Assembly (NCBI RefSeq): GCF_016755875.1
Contig: NZ_BNED01000005.1
Coordinates: 1,116,001-1,180,000 of the forward strand
Reading direction: 5' to 3'
Source of the DNA: Streptomyces spororaveus
Lineage (GTDB): Bacteria; Actinomycetota; Actinomycetes; Streptomycetales; Streptomycetaceae
DNA: 64,000 nucleotides
A program made the translations under genes and the position numbers. The notes under the pieces were generated by a model. It had not been told where the DNA came from. It saw nothing but the letters and a program-made list of their open reading frames with translations, and did no database searches. Shown here one piece after another: positions 26,259 to 32,333 of the stretch. Position 1 is the first letter of the stretch. Every line of letters begins with the position of its first letter.

Positions 26259-26285
26259 ATCTGCAAGCCCTTAGGGCTTGCAGAT
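26259..26285. repeat. Perfect palindrome at the ISAzo13 right junction
   Basis: The arms ATCTGCAAGCCC and GGGCTTGCAGAT flank TTA. The left arm is the element's own right inverted repeat. The right arm, outside the TA duplication, is a second, oppositely oriented copy of the same terminal sequence. It may be the end of a former neighbouring copy or part of the target. Confidence 0.7.
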
Positions 26286-26305
26286 AGACCCAGTCCCCGG
26301 CCGGA

Positions 26306-27283
26306 CTGGTCGACTTCGGCCTCAACGCCGTACCCGGCGCCGTGGCAGCACTCTTGATGGGCTGGGGCCCGGTCGCCGCCGTGGTCCTGGCCGGCGTCAC
26401 CTGGATCTCCTCCTCCGGGGTGATCGCCAAGGTCATGGGAGACCTGGGCCGTGTCGGCAACCGCGAGACCCCGGTGATCCTGTCCATCCTGGTCCTCGAA
26501 GACCTCGCGATGGCGGTCTACCTGCCGATCATCACCGCCCTCCTCGCCGGCGTGAGTCTCGCCGCCGGCAGCGCGACCCTGGCCATCGCCCTCGGCGTCG
26601 CAGGAGCGGTCCTGTTCATCGCCGTGCGCTTCGGGCGCCACATCTCCCGCTTCGTCTCCAGTGACGACCCTGAGAAGCTCCTCCTCGTCGTCCTCGGCCT
26701 GACCCTGCTGGTGGCGGGCATCGCCCAGCAGCTCCAGGTCTCCGCAGCCGTCGGCGCGTTCCTCGTCGGCATCGCCCTCTCCGGCGAGGTCGCCGAAGGC
26801 ACCCACACCCTGCTCAGCCCGCTGCGCGACCTGTTCGCAGCGGTGTTCTTCGTCTTCTTCGGCCTGCACACCGACCCCGCGAGCATCCCGCCCGTCCTGC
26901 TGCCCGCGCTCGCGCTCGCCGTGGTCACGGCGGGTACGAAGATCGCCACTGGGTACTGGGCCGCAAAGCGCGCCGGTATCGGGGTCAAGGGGCGCTGGCG
27001 CGCCGGTGGCACGCTGGTGGCCCGCGGCGAGTTCTCCATCGTCATCGCCGGGTTGGCCGTCACGGCCGGCATCGAGCCCGCGATGGGACCGCTCGCGACC
27101 GCGTACGTCCTGATCCTCGTGGTGATCGGACCGCTCACCGCCCGCTACACCGAACCCGTGGCCGCATGGGTGAGCAGCCGCCGCAACCCGCCGGGAACGG
27201 TCACCCTGGCCGCTGTGCCGTCCCAGCCGGGATCCCCGGAGGACCTCAAGGACCAGGCGCAGGATCCGGCCGGCCGCGCGTGA
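26306..27283 (+). CDS. CPA2-type Na+(K+)/H+ antiporter, 5' end missing
   Basis: The frame is protein-like from about 26306 (LVDFGLNAVPGAVAALLMGW) after a TAG, and gives about 325 residues with some eight to nine hydrophobic segments, including GNRETPVILSILVLEDLAMA (family motif with conserved Asp) and AVGAFLVGIALSGEVAEGTH. It resembles the second two thirds of KefB/KhtU-type monovalent cation:proton antiporters. The first three to four membrane helices are absent, evidently lost at the insertion-sequence junction. GTG 26342 is the first usable start but a product from it is unlikely to transport. The stop overlaps the next gene by 4 nt. Confidence 0.8.
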   Translation: MVDFGLNAVPGAVAALLMGWGPVAAVVLAGVTWISSSGVIAKVMGDLGRVGNRETPVILSILVLEDLAMAVYLPIITALLAGVSLAAGSATLAIALGVAGAVLFIAVRFGRHISRFVSSDDPEKLLLVVLGLTLLVAGIAQQLQVSAAVGAFLVGIALSGEVAEGTHTLLSPLRDLFAAVFFVFFGLHTDPASIPPVLLPALALAVVTAGTKIATGYWAAKRAGIGVKGRWRAGGTLVARGEFSIVIAGLAVTAGIEPAMGPLATAYVLILVVIGPLTARYTEPVAAWVSSRRNPPGTVTLAAVPSQPGSPEDLKDQAQDPAGRA

Positions 27284-27537
27284 GTGAGGACACCTGGGCG
27301 GCGATCACCAGCCGGGAGACCGTGCTGCTGCTCGCCGCCCTGGCCGTCTACCTCGGCGGCGCGGTCGGCTTCGCCCACCGCCTGCCCCGCCTCCTGGCAC
27401 GTCACCCGGGCTGGCGCCGGGACACCGAACACGACCCCGTCTCCAGCGCGGTCACCCTCGCCCTGCTGATCGTCCTATGGCCGGCCACCGCCGCTTACCT
27501 GGCCTCCAAGATCGCCGCCAGTCGCCGTGATCGGTGA
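27280..27537 (+). CDS. Small membrane protein coupled to the antiporter
   Basis: 85 aa from GTG 27280, overlapping the antiporter stop (GTGA). Two hydrophobic segments, ETVLLLAALAVYLGGAVGFA (about 12-32) and VTLALLIVLWPATAAYLAS (about 57-76), flank an Arg-rich loop. The coupling suggests an accessory subunit of the antiporter. I do not recognise a named family. Confidence 0.7.
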   Translation: MSEDTWAAITSRETVLLLAALAVYLGGAVGFAHRLPRLLARHPGWRRDTEHDPVSSAVTLALLIVLWPATAAYLASKIAASRRDR

Positions 27538-27616
27538 CCTGGCCGCCTGCGGGACAGTCTCCCCCATGGACGCGTTTTCCCCGCGCCCGCAGTCATGCTG
27601 ATTCAAGGAGGTACAT

Positions 27617-27853
27617 GTGCTCACCGTTGTGCAGGGGGCCACGATCGCGGTGGCGCTCGGGTTCGGGACCATCGGCGTGTCGACGATCGTGACCGGCCGT
27701 GTCGTCTTCCCCTGGCTTCGGCGCGGCGTCGGGCGACCGGTTGTCTGGGGCGTGGGAACGCTCGTGATGGCAGCGGCGCTCGCAGGGGCACCCTGGACAG
27801 GCTGGTCGCAGCTGGCTGGCTGTGCCTTCCGGGGAGCGTCGCCGAGACCCTGA
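27617..27853 (+). CDS. Small membrane protein, C-terminus doubtful
   Basis: 78 aa from GTG 27617 behind a near-perfect AAGGAGGT. There are two probable membrane helices (VVQGATIAVALGFGTIGVST; VVWGVGTLVMAAALAGA). After TGWSQLAG the tail (CAFRGASPRP) looks like a junction, and another protein fragment begins in a neighbouring frame, so the original C-terminus may be gone. No family assigned. Confidence 0.6.
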   Translation: MLTVVQGATIAVALGFGTIGVSTIVTGRVVFPWLRRGVGRPVVWGVGTLVMAAALAGAPWTGWSQLAGCAFRGASPRP

Positions 27854-28257
27854 CCTCCCGACCCAAAGACTTCACCACGTTCACCGTCCCCAGTCTGCTG
27901 CCGGAGCAGCCCCGCCTGCTCTCCTTCGGCAAGACCACCCGGGCGAAGATCTCCGGCTGGGCGCAGAAGATCGTCGGTGACCGGAAGTTGCGCAAGAAGA
28001 AGCTGGGTGCCGCCACGTGGCTTCTGGCCCTGTATACCGCCGCCCGCACCCGCCCCGACGGCCACCTCGGACACCCTGAAGACGATGGTCTCCTCCTGGA
28101 TGAGGCTGCCGCGTTCTGCGCCCTGACACCCGGGGAAGTCGCCGAACACGCCGCGCTGCTGGTCGCCGCCGACTGGCTCACCGACGCCGATACAGCCGGC
28201 GGCAGGCTGCGCGGACAGCTTGCCGCGCGGGTCCTGCCTCTCGGTGGGCTGCTGTAG
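27841..28257 (+). pseudogene. C-terminal fragment of an unrecognised protein
   Basis: The frame becomes protein-like at about 27850 and reads LTSRPKDFTTFTVPSLLPEQ, then KTTRAKISGWAQKIVGDRKL, ALYTAARTRPDGHLGHPEDD and CALTPGEVAEHAALLVAADW to TAG/stop at 28257. It is basic and helical in the middle, as in DNA-binding or replication proteins of actinobacterial plasmids, but I do not recognise the family. It lacks a start of its own; its 5' part was lost at the junction with the membrane-protein gene. Confidence 0.45.
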
Positions 28258-28543
28258 CCGGACCGTCTTGCCCCAGTATTCATCCAGAGGGGCGACCGCC
28301 AACTCCGGTCGATCGCCGTGCTCGCGAACCGTGCCCCGCTCCCTGGCGTGGAACACACCGTATGGGTGCGGATCATCCGTCAGGGGAGTCACGCACCCAG
28401 GAGCGGGTTCAAGCAGTCGCGTTGGTCGTCGCTGATCCGGGCGGGCCGCTGCTGGCCGATGTCGAAGGTGACCACGGTGGTCAGGGCCGCCTTGTGGACG
28501 TCATCGCCGCAGTTCGATCAGCCCGAGTCCAGCTGCCTTGGTG
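28258..28543. other. Short degraded stretch
   Basis: No intact gene. A leftward frame near 28515-28410 reads LTTVVTFDIGQQRPARISDD then DQRDCLNPLLGA, protein-like but without start or recognisable family. Confidence 0.25.
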
Positions 28544-29686
28544 CTATGCGGTGGCGTAGGGGTTGATGATGCGGTGCGGTCGGCGGGAGGTCGCCATGAC
28601 GTTCTGCGGGAAGCGGGGGCCGGCCACGTAGTGGCGTCCCTTCGTCTGCCCGATCGCGGTGAGCACGTCGGCCTTCGTGAGGGCCTGCAGGTCCCGGGTT
28701 GCCTGCTGGGTGTTGATCGCTTCCTGCCGCTCGTAGCGCGAGCGGCGTACCCGGCCCACCATCGCGACCTCGTGGAGGGCAGTCACTTGCCGCTCGCTGA
28801 TCCCGTTGGCGTCGGCGTGCTCCATCAGCTCGATCCAGACCTGGTTCGAGCGGTCGACCCGATGCTGCACCCGCTGAGCCTGCTCGTGGTAGGCGCGCAG
28901 GTTGAACTTGATCCAGGGCAGCGTGTCGCGTTCGGGCGAGTACACCGGCCCGCCGACCTCCCGGAGCACCTTGTAGTACTCCCAGGTGTTGCCGGGCATC
29001 CCGAGCCACTCCTCAATCGAGGAGAACTCCGGTGCGAGAACGCCGCCGCGGGCAATCAGCAGGGTCTGCAGGGAACGGGACATACGGCCGTTCCCGTCGG
29101 ACCACGGATGGATCTTCACCAGGTTCAAGTGTGCCATCGCCGCCCGGATCAGGACGTGAGCTTCGGTGTCGCCGTCATTGAGCCAGTCCACCAGCTCGGC
29201 CGTCAGGCCGGGCACGAGCTCCTGGTCGGGTCCGTCGTAGTCGGTGGCGAGCTCGTCACCGGGCGCGGTGATCCGGATCGAGGTCTTGCGCCAGTGCCCG
29301 GCGGTGCGCAGCGGGTGGTGGTGGCCCTGGAGCATCCAGTGCAACGCGTTGAGGAGTTCCTTGCTGTAGCGGAAGTCGGTGACGTCGTGGAGGGACTGGA
29401 TGTAGGTCATCGCCTGCTGGTAGGCGAGGGTCTCTGCCTTGTTCTCCTCGCTGGCGTCGACCTCACGCTCCCCGTCCATCAGGTCGGCGACGTCCTTCGC
29501 GTCAACCTGGTAGCCCTCGATCGTGTTCGACGCCGCGATCGCGCTCGCGGTCAGCGCCTTACGCAGATCCTGAGTCCACTTCATCGGCGCCTGCTGCACC
29601 GCGTCACGCAGGCGCTCGCGCAGGCCGTCCACCTCGTGCAGAACCTTGAGGTCTGCGGCGTCGAGCACGGGAGTCTTATACAGCAT
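28544..29686 (-). CDS. Class II Fic-domain AMP-transferase-like protein
   Basis: 380 aa. The Fic core motif HPWSDGNGRMSR (about 193-204) is complete, with the catalytic His, the acidic metal ligand, the GNG anion hole and Arg. The inhibitory helix motif SNTIEG (about 53-58, [S/T]xxxE[G/N]) precedes the Fic core, which makes this a self-inhibited class II enzyme. A C-terminal winged-helix-like region (SERQVTALHEVAMVGRVRRS; TQQATRDLQALTKADVLTAI) is common in Fic proteins of this type. The expected reaction is transfer of AMP or another nucleotide moiety to protein hydroxyls. The target is unknown. There is no separate antitoxin gene next to it, consistent with the internal inhibitor. The start appears leaderless. 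Confidence 0.93.
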   Translation of the reverse strand: MLYKTPVLDAADLKVLHEVDGLRERLRDAVQQAPMKWTQDLRKALTASAIAASNTIEGYQVDAKDVADLMDGEREVDASEENKAETLAYQQAMTYIQSLHDVTDFRYSKELLNALHWMLQGHHHPLRTAGHWRKTSIRITAPGDELATDYDGPDQELVPGLTAELVDWLNDGDTEAHVLIRAAMAHLNLVKIHPWSDGNGRMSRSLQTLLIARGGVLAPEFSSIEEWLGMPGNTWEYYKVLREVGGPVYSPERDTLPWIKFNLRAYHEQAQRVQHRVDRSNQVWIELMEHADANGISERQVTALHEVAMVGRVRRSRYERQEAINTQQATRDLQALTKADVLTAIGQTKGRHYVAGPRFPQNVMATSRRPHRIINPYATA

Positions 29687-29713
29687 GACTCAATGATACC
29701 AGCTACCTATCAT
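29687..29713 (-). promoter_or_regulatory. AT-rich palindrome over a likely leaderless promoter of the Fic gene
   Basis: ATGATA and TATCAT arms (29693-29698 and 29708-29713) flank CCAGCTACC. On the minus strand TGGTATCAT forms an extended -10 ending six bases before ATG 29686, with no ribosome site. Such an AT-rich palindrome stands out in this genome and may be an operator, perhaps for the Fic protein's own winged-helix domain. Confidence 0.4.
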
Positions 29714-30257
29714 TCCGGTAGGAGTCGAGAGCGCTGACCACGCCAACCTGCAGAGACGCAGGCAGGTCCGCCTGCCGCACAAGCCACCGACCACCGCTAC
29801 CAGGACTGCAGACCTTCGGACAGCTTCTTGAACCATGTCGCACGGTGTGTCCGCCACCGACGGCGCACCGGTCGAGGGTCACGTCGTAGGCCAAGCCGTG
29901 CTCGCGCCGGGGCCTTGGCAACCAGACGCTCGCGCAGGATGTCGACGGCGAGCGCGAGGCCGACGTCGTCATGACGCTCGCAGTGCAGGGCGAGACCCAC
30001 GTCGGGGACGCACACCCTGCGACCAGGCCGAACCGGCACCCAGCACGGCCGGCGTGACGCCCTCACGCCGCGAACGCCCGCCCGACGACAGCGGGAGCCT
30101 CAGCCCTCCGGCGGCGGCCCGGACAGGATCAGTACGGCGTTGTCGGCGTGGAAAGCGCCGCACGTGCTCGTGTACGCGGTCAGCCAGTCGAGGGCTCCCA
30201 TCGCCATCCCGAAGGCCCAGCCAGCAGTGGTTGACCCATGCGGGGCCAGGAGTGAGC
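29714..30257. other. Stretch without an intact gene
   Basis: A leftward frame at about 30030-29800 has protein-like text (DDVGLALAVDILRERLVAKA; ATWFKKLSEGLQSW) that may be a decayed gene upstream of the Fic gene, but starts and frame continuity are poor. Nothing else is recognisable before the IS-like end near 30258. Confidence 0.25.
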
Positions 30258-30268
30258 CTTTTCCAACC

Positions 30269-31024
30269 TCATGTTGCGGCGTGGTAAAGGACGAGTACGG
30301 CCTTGACGATGTCGGTGATCCGGTTGGTGCTGCAGCGGAGCTTCCGCAGGAGGCGCCAGCCCTTCAGGACGGCCATGGCCTGCTCGCCGACGCACCGGAT
30401 CTTGGCGTGGCTGCTGTTGTGACGTCGCTTCCATCGCTTCAGCCGGCGGCCCCGGAAGGGGACTCGGATGTGCCGACCAGCGCCTTTGTAGGCCTTGTCC
30501 GCCCAGCATTTCAGACCCGCGGCGGCGAGCGCGTCGACGATCCCGTGGCTTCGGGCAGCCGTCAGGTCATGGGTGGAGCCTGGCAGAGCGGCCGAGGCCC
30601 AGAGGAGTCGGCCGAACGGATCGGTGAGGACCTGCACATTCATGCCGTGCCGTTTATGCTTCCCCGAGTAGTACGGCGTGCCGACGGCTATCCGGTCGAT
30701 CGGCAGCAGGGTGCCGTCCAGGATCACGTACGCCTTCGTCCGGGCCGTCTCCATCGCCTCGTCCAGGGACGGTGCGAGGACGCACAGGACTTCGATCGCC
30801 TCACGTATGTACCGGTAGACGGTCGCGATACCGATCCCGAACCCCGCGGCGAGCTGGGCATAGGTGTCACCGCACCGCAGATGAGCTAGGGCGAGCAGGG
30901 CCTGGCGGCCGGCGGGCAGTCGCCGCCACCGTGTACCGAGCTCCCGCCGCCTCGCGGTGAGCTGTCGCGTCAGATGCCGCAGGGTGCTGCTGGACAGATC
31001 GATCGAGGACGGGTAGACAAGCAC
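30269..31024 (-). CDS. IS5-like DDE transposase (DDE_4 type), copy 1
   Basis: 251 aa. An N-terminal HTH (about 47-75, ALAHLRCGDTYAQLAAGFGI) is followed by a DDE_Tnp_4-type core: YVILDGTLLPID (first Asp), LTDPFGRLLWAS, and ADKAYKGAG (second Asp), and the ending GWRLLRKLRCSTNRITDIV. The length is typical and no lesion is visible. It is roughly two-thirds identical, by eye, to copy 2, so the two are relatives rather than a fresh duplication. Confidence 0.88.
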   Translation of the reverse strand: MLVYPSSIDLSSSTLRHLTRQLTARRRELGTRWRRLPAGRQALLALAHLRCGDTYAQLAAGFGIGIATVYRYIREAIEVLCVLAPSLDEAMETARTKAYVILDGTLLPIDRIAVGTPYYSGKHKRHGMNVQVLTDPFGRLLWASAALPGSTHDLTAARSHGIVDALAAAGLKCWADKAYKGAGRHIRVPFRGRRLKRWKRRHNSSHAKIRCVGEQAMAVLKGWRLLRKLRCSTNRITDIVKAVLVLYHAAT

Positions 31025-31025
31025 G

Positions 31026-31083
31026 CGAAGCTCCTGGCAGACACGCGTGATCTTGGTCGAGAACCCGTCTACCAGGAGCTTCG
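31026..31083. repeat. 12-bp inverted repeat upstream of transposase copy 1
   Basis: CGAAGCTCCTGG (31026-31037) and CCAGGAGCTTCG (31072-31083) are perfect arms around a 34-bp spacer, just upstream of the transposase start. The same layout precedes copy 2, so it belongs to this IS type: perhaps a regulatory hairpin or a subterminal end structure. Confidence 0.65.
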
Positions 31084-31126
31084 TCGTTGCGTACAGTCCT
31101 TGACCCTCAACAGCCCGGCATCGCGG

Positions 31127-31888
31127 TCAGGTTGGCGCAAGGTGAAGCGCGAGGATGGCCTGGACGATGCCGGTGATGCGGGTCGTGCTGCAGCGGAGTT
31201 TCCGCAGGAGGCGCCAGGTCTTGAGGGTGGCCATGGCCTGCTCGCCGAGGGCGCGGATGCGGGCATGGGCGATGTTGACGGCTTGCTGTCCGGTGGAGAG
31301 GATGCGGTGCTTGCCGCGGAAGGGCACCCGTACGGTGCCGCCGGCGCCCTGGTAGCCCTTGTCGGCCCAGCAGGCCAGGTCGGCCTTGGTCAGGGCGTCG
31401 ATGATCCCGTGGGTGCGGGCGGCCTTGATGTCGTGGATTGCGCCGGTCAACGCGGCCGAGGCCCACAGCAGGCGGCCGAACGGGTCGGTGAGGACTTGGA
31501 CGTTCATGCCGTGCTTCTTGTGCTTGCCGCTGTAGAAGGGCCGGTCGGCGGCGATCCCGTCGATCGCCAGCAAGGTGCCGTCGAGGATGACGTACGCCTT
31601 CCTCGCCGCGGCGCGGACCGCCTCGGCCAGGGTGGGGGCGAGCGCGGCCAGCAGCTCGACGGCCTCGACCACGTACCGGTAGGCGGTGGTGGTGCCCACA
31701 CCGAACCCGGCCGCGAGCTGGGCGTAGGTGTGCCCGCACCGCAGATGGGCGAGGGCGAGCAGCGCCTGGCGTCCAGCGGGCAGGCGCCGCCATCGGGCCC
31801 CGCGCTCGTGGCGCCGAGCGCGCAGCTGCTCGGACAGCAGGCGCAGGGTCGAGGTGGACACGTCGATGCCGGACGGGTAGACAAGCAC
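31127..31888 (-). CDS. IS5-like DDE transposase (DDE_4 type), copy 2
   Basis: 253 aa. Same domains as copy 1: HTH with ALAHLRCGHTYAQLAAGFGV, catalytic YVILDGTLLAID, TDPFGRLLWASAAL, ADKGYQGAG, ending TWRLLRKLRCSTTRITGIV. All catalytic residues are present. It lies 102 bp to the right of copy 1 on the same strand. It should cut and rejoin element ends; whether it acts on the ends of both copies is open. Confidence 0.88.
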   Translation of the reverse strand: MLVYPSGIDVSTSTLRLLSEQLRARRHERGARWRRLPAGRQALLALAHLRCGHTYAQLAAGFGVGTTTAYRYVVEAVELLAALAPTLAEAVRAAARKAYVILDGTLLAIDGIAADRPFYSGKHKKHGMNVQVLTDPFGRLLWASAALTGAIHDIKAARTHGIIDALTKADLACWADKGYQGAGGTVRVPFRGKHRILSTGQQAVNIAHARIRALGEQAMATLKTWRLLRKLRCSTTRITGIVQAILALHLAPT

Positions 31889-31889
31889 A

Positions 31890-31946
31890 TGAAGCCCCTG
31901 ATGGAGACGGTTCTCTTGGTCGAAAACCCATCTACCAGGGGCTTCA
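31890..31946. repeat. 11-bp inverted repeat upstream of transposase copy 2
   Basis: TGAAGCCCCTG (31890-31900) and CAGGGGCTTCA (31936-31946) mirror the structure upstream of copy 1: arm sequences differ but spacing (35 bp) and the core GGTCGA-AACCC-TCTACCA inside the loop are kept. The covariation between the two copies supports selection on the hairpin itself. Confidence 0.65.
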
Positions 31947-31997
31947 CCCGCCTGTCAGCCCAACTGCCCAGCCCACCCATCAGGTTGGAAAAGGTTC

Positions 31998-32333
31998 AAT
32001 GCCCTGATGGAGAGCATGATCGGCCTGTTCAAGACCGAGCTGATCAAGCCCCGACGCCCCTGGAAGACGCTCTCCGACATCGAGCTCGCCACCGCCGAAT
32101 GGATCGACTGGTACAACCACCGGCGACTCCACGGCGAGAAAGGTCACATCCCACCCGTTGAATACGAAGCCAAACACTACGAAGTAATCATGAAACCCCG
32201 GTCACAACCACAATCTGAAGTCTCTACGAAACCCGGAACGGTTCACGACACCTGCTTGGTTATGTCTAGAACGGGGATGGGCGCGGAAATGAAAGGACCC
32301 ATGCGTCGATCGTGCCGGTGTTCCCGGTCGTGA
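31998..32333 (+). pseudogene. IS3-family OrfB, 3' fragment
   Basis: From 31998 the frame reads NALMESMIGLFKTELIKP (catalytic Glu region) and ATAEWIDWYNHRRLHGEKGH to VEYEAKHYEVI, the last 60 residues of an IS3-type OrfB. The rest of the gene is missing to the left, where the IS5-like pair begins. The frame then runs through the probable IS3 right end (near 32243) and stops at 32333. The reading differs from the IS3 copy at 21141, so it is another IS3 subgroup. Confidence 0.7.

Larger units (their letters stand above)
22416..26271 (+). mobile_element. ISAzo13-type insertion sequence carrying a group II intron
   Basis: Inverted repeats bound the unit: AGGGATTGCAGATCAT at 22416-22431 and, inverted, AGGGCTTGCAGATCAT ending at 26271. 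Flanking TA dinucleotides at 22414-22415 and 26272-26273 fit a TA target duplication as made by Tc1/IS630-related transposases. Inside lies one transposase gene of 541 codons once the intron at 23442-25602 is removed. The element sits near the 3' end of an IS3 orfB and directly before a CPA2 antiporter gene that lacks its 5' part. Confidence 0.8.
30258..31995. mobile_element. Pair of related IS elements bounded by inverted ends
   Basis: CCTTTTCCAACCTCATG at 30258-30274 and its inverted counterpart CATCAGGTTGGAAAAGG at 31979-31995 enclose two tandem DDE-type transposase genes on the minus strand. A third partial copy of the end (GTCAGGTTGG, near 31124) lies between them. Either two ISs inserted next to each other and lost an end, or the pair moves as one unit. 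The right boundary adjoins a fragment of an IS3 orfB, which suggests insertion into that gene. Confidence 0.55.

Noticed and set aside
26259..26285. Palindrome as a transcription terminator
   Set aside because: Its left arm is exactly the IS inverted repeat, so it is better explained as facing IS ends.
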